DNA of 64,000 nt from Leptolyngbya sp. BL0902 (GTDB lineage Bacteria > Cyanobacteriota > Cyanobacteriia > Phormidesmidales > Phormidesmidaceae): positions 3,377,906 through 3,441,905 of the forward strand of contig NZ_CP046155.1 of the NCBI RefSeq assembly GCF_016403105.1, written 5' to 3'. Below the pieces are notes generated by a model that worked only from the letters and a program-made list of their open reading frames with translations, was not told the origin of the DNA and did no database searches. Position 1 is the first letter of the stretch. Every line of letters begins with the position of its first letter. The position numbers and the translations under genes are program-made. Shown here piece by piece: positions 54,120-62,600 of this stretch.

Positions 54120-56167
54120 CGCCCGGTGCCAGGTAAGCGATCCTCAAAACACCCAGTTTTCCGTGCAGAGGGGGTCGGTAACAACCTCAAACCAAACCTA
54201 ATCGTCGGAAATTCTCCCGTGGGGGAAAAAGAAGGGTTTGCTTTTAGGTCGCTGTAGTTCAGATAGCTTCCGTCCTTGCGCCAGCCGACGCGATCCGCAA
54301 ATTTTATCCAAGTGTCTTCATGATACTCGCCATCGAGCGGGTTGCCTGTCTCGACATAAACTTCCTTTTGCACACTAAAGCCAAACGTGCCCTGGCTGTA
54401 TTTAACCCAAAGCTGGTCAATAATTTTCAGGTCTTGGCAAGGGAATTGCTGAATATCTGAAATGTCTAAATAGCCCTTATGGTCGCGATCTCCTACGTCT
54501 CGCAGCACGTAATACGTTTCGCGATCAGCCTCTCGCCATGCACCTTGCTGTAGTAGGTAGGCCAGCTTAAAGTAGCGAGGCTGTACCTGTTTGGCCCAGG
54601 TTAGGGTGGGTTCCTCTAGCACCATTAGGGGTTCGGTAATTTTGGTCAGCAGGGCTTGTTTGCTGGCGGGTTGCACGGTGCGGCCTGTTTGCCAACAGTC
54701 GATGGCCAGCAGCCAGGTATCTAGGGTTGGGGTTTCTAGATTTAGGGCAGCATCGATCAGGTTGCTGGTGTCGGTTTGGGCGGCATAGAGGCGTATGGTA
54801 TCGGCCCACCATTTCAGGCTTTCGGGGTCTTGCAGGGCAGCAATTAGCAGGGCTTCTTGGTGGGTTTCTTTAATTTCGGTGGCGGTGAGGTATTCCTGAA
54901 AGCTGCGGTGGGCAAATTCAAAGACATCTTCCTCTTCTTTGGCAATCAGGGCATCCACTTCGCGCAGTTGTTTGAGAAACTGTTCCGGTGTCCAGTCTAG
55001 CCCTGGCAGGGTAGCGAGTTTGGCTTGCAGCAGGGGGCGCACTTCAGCCAGGGTAAACCGCAGGGTTTTGCGTTGGGTGAGATCTAGCGCTAGGGGTTGC
55101 AGCACCGACTGTTTTTGGTCAGCAGAGAGCCGATCATCCACTGGTTGGACTTCCCTGGATAAGACATTGCTGCTCTGTTTAGCCATCTCTCGCCGTTCTA
55201 GCAACACTTGGCAAATCTCACGGTATAGCTCTAGACGGTTGTCCACTCTTAGTGGAAGACCATTACGGCGGCGGTGGACGGTGGCGATCATGGTCAGCAG
55301 TAGGGGGTTGCTGGCCATTTCGGCGAGGGCGGGCTGGCGTTCAATTTCGGCAATTAGTCGGCTGGCTTGCTGGGCAGCTTCTTCGCGAATGCCCAAATCC
55401 ACCTCACCGCCCTGGCTTTTGACCTCCGTGGCCAAATACCAGTTGCGGACAAAGGATTGAATCTGCTCGTCGGTCATGGGTTCGACTTCCAGCACCATCA
55501 CATCCTCTTGCAGTTGGGCTTTTTCGTAGCCCAGGGGCCGCGAGGTGAGGATGAAGGGGGTGTCGGGGTATTCGTACATTTGCCGATCCACCCATTGGCT
55601 AATCCGCTGGCGATCCCGTTCGTCGGGTACTTCATCCAGCCCATCCAGCATAATCAGGCAGCGGTTTTGGCTTAGCTTTTTGGCAAACCAGCCTGTGGGG
55701 GGCTTGAGAGGATCAGTGGTTTGCAGCTTTTGCGCCCAGGTAGTGACGAGATCGGCCAGGGGCAGATCGGGAGTTTGCAGAATGGTGGGGTATACATCCC
55801 GCAGGTACAGCAACACCGGAATGAACTGGGGCGCTTTGGGGTGCAGTTTGCGGGGAGTGCGGGCCGCGTACATCAGCGTTAGGTAGCGCATCATGGTGGT
55901 TTTGCCAGATCCCGGTGCTCCCAAAATGGCCAGACGGCGAAAGTCCGGGTCGCACCCCATCAGCGATAGAAAGTCGCCGATGTCCTTGCTGCGAAAGGGT
56001 TCTTCCCGTTCTTCCAACCGTCTGAGCAAGTTGGGTGAGGTGCGGGAGAGGCTACGCTGACAAATTTGCACAGGCACAAACACCTGTTGCAGGTTCAGCA
56101 CCCGATCCCGGTCAGCCTCCAGCCCTTGGGTTTGAAAACGGCGGCAGACATACTCCAGCCGTTTGTA

Positions 56168-57111
56168 TAGTTGATGGAATTAGTAATGAGACATCAGGAA
56201 GCACAATAGTCTCGAATAATGTCATCCAGAGAAGTGCCGGGTTTCGCATACATTCTGGCTCTCTTTAAGGCACTAAAGTCATGCTCGATATCATTTAGGT
56301 CGGGAGAGTACTTCGGTAAAAATAAAATCTGATGCCCCGCCTCTTCTGCTAGTTCTTTAATCTTCGTCTTTCGATGGATGGGAGCATTATCTAGAATAAA
56401 AACTGAGGGGGTCGTGACGTTCGTCAACAAAAACAGACTAAATCATCCCTCAAATCCTTCAGCATCTAAGCTTCCGGTAAACAACATTGGGGCAATCAAG
56501 TCTTTTCTGCCTTTCCTCCGGGCCGCAATCAGATTCTCCTTCTTCCCTCGCTTGCCCTGGCGCTCTCCATAGATTTTCTTTCCCCGTTTCGACCAAGCGT
56601 ACAGACAAGCCACGCCTTCCTCAAACCCACACTCATCAATATAGACCAGGCTTTTGACGCCATACACCTGAATCAATGCTCTCAGGGTTCGATAGTATTT
56701 CATGCGTTCTTCTGCATTTCGCTCTCGATACCTTAGTTCTTTTTTTTTCGGGTGATTTTCATTTTCTTGAAGACCTTAGAGAGCGCACTAATGCTCACCC
56801 CAAATTTCTGAGCCCGTTCCTTCAACGTGGCTTCTGGATTCTGCTCCACATCTTTGCGAAGAGCGTCCCAATCGAGTTTACGTTGGCGTCGGGTTACCTT
56901 GGTCGGGGCCAAGTCGACTCGATTTAACCAGCGATAGATTGTCGCACGACCGACTTGATAGGTTTTCGCCGCCTTCGAGATGCTGCCACCTCCTTCTACA
57001 AAGTCGATCACGCGCTTCCTTAAATCCAGACTGTAAGGCATCGTTTCTTCGTTCAACCATCACTCCGCTTAAAATAGCTTAAAAACGTCCCAGTCTAAAG
57101 TCAATCAACTA
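56168..57111 (-). mobile_element. IS630-family insertion sequence (944 bp)
   Basis: Both ends read TAGTTGAT inward (56168-56175 and the complement of 57104-57111) and continue as imperfect inverted repeats of about 25 bp. The element is flanked by TA at 56166-56167 and 57112-57113, the target duplication of the IS630/Tc1-mariner group. It carries one transposase region with the DDE residues. Insertion is in the NACHT-GUN4 gene. The transposase is interrupted, so the copy is probably immobile unless supplied in trans. Confidence 0.92.
56194..57041 (-). pseudogene. IS630-family transposase, frameshifted and with a nonsense codon
   Basis: The N-terminal part (MPYSLDLRKRVIDFVEGGGS, with helix-turn-helix VGRATIYRWLNRVDL) ends at a TAA near 56733 after a run of nine A. 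A -1 shift there continues as KKKELRYRERNAEERMKYYR, matching IS630 transposases, many of which use programmed -1 frameshifting. The first catalytic Asp is in SLVYIDECGFEEGVA, the second in FILDNAPIHRKT, and the Glu in LPKYSPDLNDIEHDFSALK. Between them LDAEGFEG is followed by TGA (56443-56445) where relatives have Trp (TGG); reading resumes FSLFLLTNVTTPS in the same frame. The TGA breaks the catalytic core. Confidence 0.88.
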
Positions 57112-57480
57112 TAATACTTGCCCTCAAAATCGGAGGTGATTTCCCACCAGATTTGGGCCAAATACTTTTGGGCCGTTGCCCCCAGAGTTGCCCCCAGCGC
57201 AAACAACCACTGGGCAAAGCTGCCCCCGGCTTTTTCGGCCTGTTGTTCGGCCTCTTTCATAAAGCCATCGCTGAATTTCACCCATAGAGCAGTGCATCCC
57301 GTCAAAAATGAAGTGATAACGGCTTGGGGCCATTGTTGAGTCAAGATGGCATGGAGGGTAAGAAAGAACCCTAATCCCGAAGGAGTCCATTTGAAAAGCG
57401 CTTGAACGGGCTTGGATACTGACATGGGCGCAATTCCGGCGGCATTTTCCCTATGGTATGCTCACCCTCCAGTCTTGTCC

Positions 57481-57954
57481 TCATTCTGGCTCCCGATCCA
57501 ACACCTGCTGATACTCCTCAAGCTGCGCCAAGGCCAAAGCTAATTCTCGTCGGTGGTCGTCGGTGGGGTCGAGTTGATACCGGACTTGCGCCGCAAGGCA
57601 TCGTACTTGGAGTCGATCTCGTCGAGCCGTTTCGAGGTCTCGTCGAGCCTCGCGTTCTCTTGCCTCAGCTTCTCTTTGTCTTGCCTCAGCCTCTCTTTGT
57701 CTTGCTTCAGCCAAGCGGTTTGTTTCTCGATTTCGACGGTTCCACTCAACGCCGAAATTAGCCAGTGTAGCCAAGAGGGCCGCCACGGTGAATCGGTTGC
57801 TCCAAAGGCGGGGGTTGGCGATGAATCCGAGGAGGGGGAAATCTTGGACATCGTAGAACCGTAGAAAGGCAATGGCGAGGGTCAGCACCGCCAGGGTGGT
57901 GGCGGGTAGTAGCGATAGAAAGTTCAGCCAAACTGGGCGGGTGAATAATCCCAT
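57481..57954 (-). CDS. Membrane/coiled-coil protein, tandem copy 1
   Basis: This 157-aa protein of unknown function has an N-terminal membrane helix (WLNFLSLLPATTLAVLTLAI), a second hydrophobic stretch (FTVAALLATLANFGVEW), then a charged coiled coil built of AEARQRE-type heptads, and a helical end (LDPTDDHRRELALALAQLEE). It is a near-duplicate of the next gene upstream, with one heptad fewer and a different tail. The ATG at 57954 matches the start of the other copy; a TTG at 58008 overlapping the upstream stop would add 18 residues. It lies just upstream of the split NACHT-GUN4 gene on the same strand, so they may have been co-transcribed. Confidence 0.78.
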   Translation of the reverse strand: MGLFTRPVWLNFLSLLPATTLAVLTLAIAFLRFYDVQDFPLLGFIANPRLWSNRFTVAALLATLANFGVEWNRRNRETNRLAEARQREAEARQREAEAREREARRDLETARRDRLQVRCLAAQVRYQLDPTDDHRRELALALAQLEEYQQVLDREPE

Positions 57955-58541
57955 TCTAACGGACACGTTTTGTTGCCCAATCTTAGGCGGTGCCGAAGAT
58001 GCATTCAACCGTTGAATGGCGGAATGTTGTCAGCCGAATCCCGATCCAATACCTGCTGATACTCCTCAAGCTGCGCCAAGGCTAGGGCTAATTCTCGTCG
58101 GTGGTCGTCGGTGGGGTCGAGTTGATATCGGACTTGCGCCGCAAGGCATCGTACTTGGAGTCGATCTCGTCGAGCCGTTTCGAGGTCTCGTCGAGCCTCG
58201 CGTTCTCTTGCCTCAGCCTCTCGGTCTCTTGCCTCAGCTTCGCGTTTTCTTGCTTCAGCCTCTCTTTGTCTTGCTTCAGCCAAGCGGTTTGTTTCTCGAT
58301 TTCGACGGTTCCACTCAACGCCGAAATTAGCCAGTGTAGCCAGGAGGGCCGCCACGGTGAATCGGTTGCTCCAGAGTCGAGGGTTGGCGATGAATCCGAG
58401 GAGGGGAAAATCTTGGACATCGTAGAACCGCAGAAAGGCAATGGCGAGGGTGAGCACTGCCAGGGTGGTAGCAGGCAGTAGCGATAGAAAGTTCAGCCAA
58501 ACTTGGGAAGTGAATAGCCCCATTCTAACGGAGTGTTGTGT
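57487..58541. repeat. Tandem segmental duplication of about 0.5 kb
   Basis: The segments 57487-57985 and 58038-58541 are nearly identical in nucleotide sequence, differing by scattered substitutions and by one 21-nt heptad unit. Each carries one copy of the membrane/coiled-coil gene. Confidence 0.9.
58005..58523 (-). CDS. Membrane/coiled-coil protein, tandem copy 2
   Basis: This 172-aa paralogue of the previous gene shares the same start (MGLFTSQVWLNFLSLLPATT), the same hydrophobic segments and the same coiled coil, but has four heptads of the AEAR(Q/K/D/E)RE type where copy 1 has three. It ends DRDSADNIPPFNG instead of DREPE. No signal peptide cleavage site is apparent; the N-terminus probably anchors in the membrane with the coiled coil in the cytoplasm. 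Function unknown. No Shine-Dalgarno is visible in either copy (both have TCCGTTAGA before the ATG). Confidence 0.78.
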   Translation of the reverse strand: MGLFTSQVWLNFLSLLPATTLAVLTLAIAFLRFYDVQDFPLLGFIANPRLWSNRFTVAALLATLANFGVEWNRRNRETNRLAEARQREAEARKREAEARDREAEAREREARRDLETARRDRLQVRCLAAQVRYQLDPTDDHRRELALALAQLEEYQQVLDRDSADNIPPFNG

Positions 58542-58567
58542 TGCCCAATTTTAGGCCAAGCCTACTA

Positions 58568-59683
58568 TCAAGCAACAGGGGGTAGACCCAGGGCCAACAC
58601 GGCATTTTGTCCCCCAAAGCCAAAGCCCATGCAGAGGGCGGTTTTCACCTGGGCAGAGCAGCTGTGGGTGACGACATTGGGATAAATCGGATCGCCCAGC
58701 AGACCCACATTGGGCGGCAGGCGTTGATGTCGAAGCACTAGACAGCACAGGATAGCCCCGATGGCTCCCGATGCGCCGAGGGTGTGACCTGTGGCTCCCT
58801 TGGTGGAACTGATGGGCGGAAGGTGAGGGAGGCATTGGGAAATCAACGCCGCTTCGTGGGCATCGTTGAGATGGGTTCCGGTGCCGTGGGCGTGGATGTA
58901 GTCAATATCCTCCGCCGTGAGGCCACTACGGCGAAGACACTGTTCCAGGGCCAAACGACTGCCCCGCTGGTCAGGATCTGGGGCCGTGAGGTGGTGGGCA
59001 TCGGCGCTGAGTCCGGCTCCTAAAATGCAGCCATAGGGTTGGATTTGGGGACGTTGGGCTAGGGATTGGGCCGATTCCAGCACCAAAATGGCGGCTCCAG
59101 CCCCCAGGGCCAAGCCTTCCCGCTGGGGGGAAAAGGGATAGCAGCCCGTGGGGGCCAGGGCTCCCAGTCGGTCAAATCCAGCGAGGGTAAGCGGCGTGAT
59201 GGGATTTTCCCCCGCGCCCACGATCACCCGTTGGCATTGTCCCCGCCGAATCAAGTCGGCCCCCTGGGCAATGGCCACCAAACCCGTGGCACAGGCCGCC
59301 ATTGGAGACAACACTGGCCCCGTGGTTCCCAACAATTGCGCGACCCCGGTGGACGCCATGGCGGGTAGAGTGTTCAGCCAATTCTGGGGTTGAACGTTCT
59401 GCGTAAGATAATCCTGAGCCAGAACTTCCCACTGGGCCTGAAAGCCACGACTGGAGCCAATTACTACGCCGCAATCGGCATCAGGGAAGGGAAGTTGGGC
59501 ATCCCTAACGGCTTCTGTTACGGCCCGTTGCAGCAAATCGGCTAGAGGAACAATGCCGCCTTCCACCATCCCCAAGGGTAGAGGGGGCAAGTCTGGAAAG
59601 GGCTGCTGCGGGGTTAATCCCGATTTTCCCAATAGCAAACGCTCCCAAGTTTCCGACACCGAGGAACCTAGGGCTGTGACCAA
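58568..59683 (-). CDS. Beta-ketoacyl-ACP synthase (FabF-like)
   Basis: This KAS-type condensing enzyme (at least 371 aa) has the active Cys in MAACATGLVAIAQGADLI and the two His in IDYIHAHGTGTHLNDAHEA and STKGATGHTLGASGAIGAIL. GFGFGGQNAVLAL is the C-terminal glycine-rich segment. It is shorter than FabF (about 410 aa) and may be a secondary paralogue. The TTG at 59683 is the only near-canonical start, yet the preceding codons read VFVTGLGLVTALGSS, the conserved first strand of the family. The frame is open back to a stop at 59747-59749, overlapping the cyclophilin gene end, so the true start is unresolved. Confidence 0.82.
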   Translation of the reverse strand: MVTALGSSVSETWERLLLGKSGLTPQQPFPDLPPLPLGMVEGGIVPLADLLQRAVTEAVRDAQLPFPDADCGVVIGSSRGFQAQWEVLAQDYLTQNVQPQNWLNTLPAMASTGVAQLLGTTGPVLSPMAACATGLVAIAQGADLIRRGQCQRVIVGAGENPITPLTLAGFDRLGALAPTGCYPFSPQREGLALGAGAAILVLESAQSLAQRPQIQPYGCILGAGLSADAHHLTAPDPDQRGSRLALEQCLRRSGLTAEDIDYIHAHGTGTHLNDAHEAALISQCLPHLPPISSTKGATGHTLGASGAIGAILCCLVLRHQRLPPNVGLLGDPIYPNVVTHSCSAQVKTALCMGFGFGGQNAVLALGLPPVA

Positions 59684-59717
59684 CCCTAGGCCCGTGACAA
59701 AAACCGGGGTGGCTAGG

Positions 59718-60476
59718 CTAGGGCTGGGTGCTGGTCTGGAGATTGTCTAAGCCCTCCACCACCCGCGCCGACTCGATTCGATCCCCCTGCTGGATAGCGT
59801 CTACCACGTCCATGCCTTCGGTGACGGTGCCAAAGACGGCATAGCTACCGTCTAGGAACGGCAGATCCGCGAGGGCAAAGTAGAACTGGGCCGAGGCCGA
59901 ATCGGGAGCCTGGGAACGGGCCATGGCCACGGCTCCACGGGCATGGGTGAGTTGCGGCGCTTCGGCAATGCGAGCCTCTTCAAAGGTTTGGCTGTAGACG
60001 GGCTGTTCGGCTCCGGCGGGCTTGATTTCTAGGGGAATGTAGCGAGGCGCGTTGGTGTCGGGATCCACAAAGCTGCCTGTTCCATACATCTGCGCCGGAA
60101 CGCTGGGGTCGGTGCTTTGGGGGTCGCCGCCTTGCACCACAAAGGGCTGAGGTTCCCGTACTACCCGGTGAAAGGAGGTGCCATCGTAGACGCCCCGGTT
60201 CACCAAGTCTACAAAGTTGCCAGCGGTGATGGGGGCTTCCTCGCCGTTCACTTCAATCACAATCGTGGATCCGTTGACCACCATTTCCACCGTGGCCTTC
60301 CCGTTCAGAACAGGCAGACCTGCGGTAGAAGGCATCGCCATCGTGGTTTCCGTGGGGGCCGGAACGGCGCTATCTGCCGTCCCCGCGTCTCCGGTGGGGG
60401 GAGCGGTGCAGGCTCCAGCCCCCAAAATCAGCATCGCCGCGAGGGTCATGGAAAGCAATCGGGTGTTCAATCCCAT
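59718..60476 (-). CDS. Cyclophilin-type peptidyl-prolyl isomerase lipoprotein
   Basis: This 252-aa exported protein has a lipoprotein signal peptide ([18 protein letters not shown], lipobox LGAGAC), a low-complexity linker, and a cyclophilin domain from about residue 60: [75 protein letters not shown] and [18 protein letters not shown]. It should catalyse proline isomerisation of proteins in the periplasm or lumen. The ATG at 60476 gives a complete signal. It lies upstream of and nearly touches the ketoacyl synthase gene. Confidence 0.92.
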   Translation of the reverse strand: MGLNTRLLSMTLAAMLILGAGACTAPPTGDAGTADSAVPAPTETTMAMPSTAGLPVLNGKATVEMVVNGSTIVIEVNGEEAPITAGNFVDLVNRGVYDGTSFHRVVREPQPFVVQGGDPQSTDPSVPAQMYGTGSFVDPDTNAPRYIPLEIKPAGAEQPVYSQTFEEARIAEAPQLTHARGAVAMARSQAPDSASAQFYFALADLPFLDGSYAVFGTVTEGMDVVDAIQQGDRIESARVVEGLDNLQTSTQP

Positions 60477-60615
60477 TGAAATTCTTAACTCCGTTAATAG
60501 ACAGACGGGTAATCAATAGACGGGGCTCATCCCCAGATTGGTTCATCGCGCCCATCAACCCGGACAACCGATGACCGATTCCCCATGTTAAAGAGTTTGG
60601 GCCGAGTTGTGGGCT

Positions 60616-61182
60616 CTACAGCCCTTCTAGGGGCACCTGCAAGAAGCGGGCGAGTTCGGCCCCTTGGTTTTCCAGTTCCGAGAGGGGAATGGGCTGACCG
60701 ACGCGGGTGAGGGGGATATCGGGACGACCCTTCAACCGTAGGTATAGCGCCCGTTTGGGGTTGAGTCCTTCCTTGATATCGACTCGAATGGCGGTGACAT
60801 CGGTGAGGGGCTGATCAATTTCGATGCGGCGATTTTGGCCGAAAAATCCGCTGCGGACAATGCGTACCCGTTTGCTGGCCTTGTCAAATTCGTTATAGCC
60901 GCCGCCCACATCCAGGGTAATCACCAGCCACAGATAGCTGGCCAAACCCAGGGCCGCAAAGCCATAGAACCCCATGGCAATCCCTTGGGGAATAAAAATC
61001 AGTTGAGTTGGATCCGAAAAGGGCAGCAAGTTAATTTGAAGGAAGCTAGACAATCCGGCTAGCAGAAAACCCGCCCCGCCGCCCGTCAGCACAATCGCCC
61101 AGAAGATATTGCTGGGACGACGCGCCCCTAGGACGGTTCGCTTCAAAGATTGGGACTCGCGGGAGGACGCAGAGGCAGTCAT
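60616..61182 (-). CDS. ycf4: Photosystem I assembly protein Ycf4
   Basis: Ycf4 is a thylakoid membrane protein that helps assemble photosystem I. The 188-aa protein has two N-terminal membrane helices (IFWAIVLTGGGAGFLLAGLS and IAMGFYGFAALGLASYLWLV) followed by a stromal domain with the family's GGGYNEFDKASKRVRIVRSG and PDIPLTRVGQPIPLSELENQ. The ATG at 61182 is favoured over a TTG three codons earlier. It is divergent from psbD, an arrangement I recall from other cyanobacteria. Confidence 0.93.
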   Translation of the reverse strand: MTASASSRESQSLKRTVLGARRPSNIFWAIVLTGGGAGFLLAGLSSFLQINLLPFSDPTQLIFIPQGIAMGFYGFAALGLASYLWLVITLDVGGGYNEFDKASKRVRIVRSGFFGQNRRIEIDQPLTDVTAIRVDIKEGLNPKRALYLRLKGRPDIPLTRVGQPIPLSELENQGAELARFLQVPLEGL

Positions 61183-61541
61183 GGTGTTCAACGGGTAAAA
61201 GTCCTAAATGATATCGATTGAGTTGCGCGATGGGCGAATGCCTTGGCCATTACCAGCATAGACCGAGAGGCTTCCTGAGAATTTACGTATCAGATTGTAA
61301 AAAAATGGAACACTCCTTATCATAAATAGAAACCTGGCTCCCGAAGCCCAGCTTCGCCGGACAGGGTTTATCTCAGGCAAGGGATCACGGCGGCGAGTAA
61401 AGATTTATTCTCTCTAAGCCCTAATATCTGGAATACTGATAGCTATTACCTTGCCCTGAGGCAACGCTCTCTCAAGGATTCCTATGGATCCCAAAAGAGC
61501 CGAACCCGTATGGACTAGATGTCATAGAAAGAGGATTTGAC
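61183..61541. other. ycf4-psbD divergent regulatory region
   Basis: This 359-nt region carries a candidate psbD promoter (61295-61323), giving a leader of about 210 nt, and a GGAAACC-rich hairpin-forming stretch near 61340-61370 (CGAAG/CTTCG arms). GAGGA precedes the psbD ATG. No gene is seen. Confidence 0.5.
61295..61323 (+). promoter_or_regulatory. psbD: Candidate psbD promoter with HLR1-like element
   Basis: TTGTAA (61295-61300) and TATCAT (61318-61323) are spaced by 17 nt. On the minus strand the -35 overlaps TTTACAAT, CT, GATACGTA, which partly resembles the tandem HLR1 site of RpaB (second half has two mismatches). Both are predictions. Confidence 0.4.
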
Positions 61542-62600
61542 ATGACCATAGCAATGGGGCGCGCTCAGGCTCAACGGGGATGGTTCGACGTCCTCGATGA
61601 CTGGCTGAAGCGCGATCGCTTTGTATTTGTGGGCTGGTCTGGCATCCTGCTGTTCCCCTGCGCCTATCTGGCGGTGGGCGGCTGGCTGACTGGCACCACC
61701 TTCGTCACCTCCTGGTACACCCACGGCCTCGCGTCGTCCTACCTGGAAGGGGCTAACTTTTTGACCGTGGCCGTTTCGACCCCGGCCAACAGCTTGGGTC
61801 ACTCCCTGCTGCTGCTCTGGGGTCCCGAAGCCCAGGGCGATTTCGTCCGCTGGTGCCAACTGGGCGGCCTGTGGAGCTTTGTGGCCCTGCACGGTGCCTT
61901 CGGTCTGATCGGCTTCATGCTGCGTCAGTTTGAAGTGGCCCGTCTGGTGGGTCTGCGGCCCTACAACGCCATTGCCTTCTCCGCGCCGATTGCGGTGTTC
62001 GTCAGCGTGTTTCTGATGTACCCCCTCGGCCAAAGCAGCTGGTTCTTTGCCCCCAGCTTCGGTGTGGCGTCCATCTTCCGCTTCCTGCTGTTCTTCCAAG
62101 GCTTCCACAACTGGACCCTCAACCCCTTCCACATGATGGGCGTTGCTGGGGTACTGGGCGGTGCGCTGCTCTGCGCCATCCACGGGGCCACGGTGGAGAA
62201 TACCCTGTTCAAGGACGGCGAGAATGCTAACACCTTCCGCGCCTTTGAACCCACCCAGGCCGAAGAAACCTACTCCATGGTGACCGCCAACCGTTTCTGG
62301 TCTCAGATTTTTGGGATCGCCTTCTCCAACAAGCGTTGGCTGCACTTCTTCATGCTGTTTGTGCCTGTGACGGGCCTGTGGATGAGTGCCGTGGGCGTGG
62401 TGGGTCTGGGTCTGAACCTGCGGGCCTACGACTTCGTCTCCCAGGAAATCCGGGCGGCGGAAGACCCTGAATTTGAAACCTTCTACACCAAGAACATTCT
62501 GCTGAACGAAGGTATCCGGGCTTGGATGGCTCCCACCGACCAACCCCACGAAAAGTTTGTATTCCCCGAAGAGGTACTGCCACGTGGTAACGCTCTCTAG
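61542..62600 (+). CDS. psbD: Photosystem II D2 protein
   Basis: D2 is the reaction-centre subunit that with D1 binds P680, pheophytin, QA and the non-haem iron. The 352-aa protein has the expected length and begins [20 protein letters not shown]. Five membrane helices are evident ([80 protein letters not shown]). His residues in [10 protein letters not shown] and [10 protein letters not shown], and WLHFFMLFV, fit the chlorophyll and iron ligands. GAGGA precedes the ATG. Its last 17 nt overlap the start of psbC, so the two are co-translated. A GCGATCGC (HIP1) site lies in codons near position 25. Confidence 0.98.
   Translation: MTIAMGRAQAQRGWFDVLDDWLKRDRFVFVGWSGILLFPCAYLAVGGWLTGTTFVTSWYTHGLASSYLEGANFLTVAVSTPANSLGHSLLLLWGPEAQGDFVRWCQLGGLWSFVALHGAFGLIGFMLRQFEVARLVGLRPYNAIAFSAPIAVFVSVFLMYPLGQSSWFFAPSFGVASIFRFLLFFQGFHNWTLNPFHMMGVAGVLGGALLCAIHGATVENTLFKDGENANTFRAFEPTQAEETYSMVTANRFWSQIFGIAFSNKRWLHFFMLFVPVTGLWMSAVGVVGLGLNLRAYDFVSQEIRAAEDPEFETFYTKNILLNEGIRAWMAPTDQPHEKFVFPEEVLPRGNAL

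Larger units (their letters stand above)
53891..57425 (-). pseudogene. NACHT-GUN4 STAND NTPase gene split by an IS630 element
   Basis: The 5' part (57425-57114) encodes MSVSKPVQALFKWTPSGLGF to FEGKYY, with two hydrophobic segments. The rest (56167-53891) follows the insertion. Joined at the TA target it reads EGKYYKRLEYVCRRF in one frame, about 862 codons. The NACHT domain has Walker A LAILGAPGSGKTTMMRYLTL, Walker B RCLIMLDGLDEVPDE and the sensor region YPDTPFILTSRPLGYEKA. A helical region follows, then a GUN4 domain (YFKLAYLLQQGAWREADRET, FPCQDLKIIDQLWVKYSQGT, FGFSVQKEVYVETG, VGWRKDGSYLNY). Bacterial NACHT proteins include antiphage sensors, and GUN4 binds porphyrins. The last 76 codons are antisense to the RAYT gene, so the native C-terminus is probably lost. 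No promoter for the 3' fragment is apparent. Confidence 0.85.

Noticed and set aside
57540-57872. Alternate-frame leucine-heptad protein inside the membrane/coiled-coil genes (also at 58088-58441)
   Set aside because: The overlapping frame with membrane helices explains both copies. The alternate frame arises from the 21-nt repeat. Kept only as a finding, not annotated as a gene.
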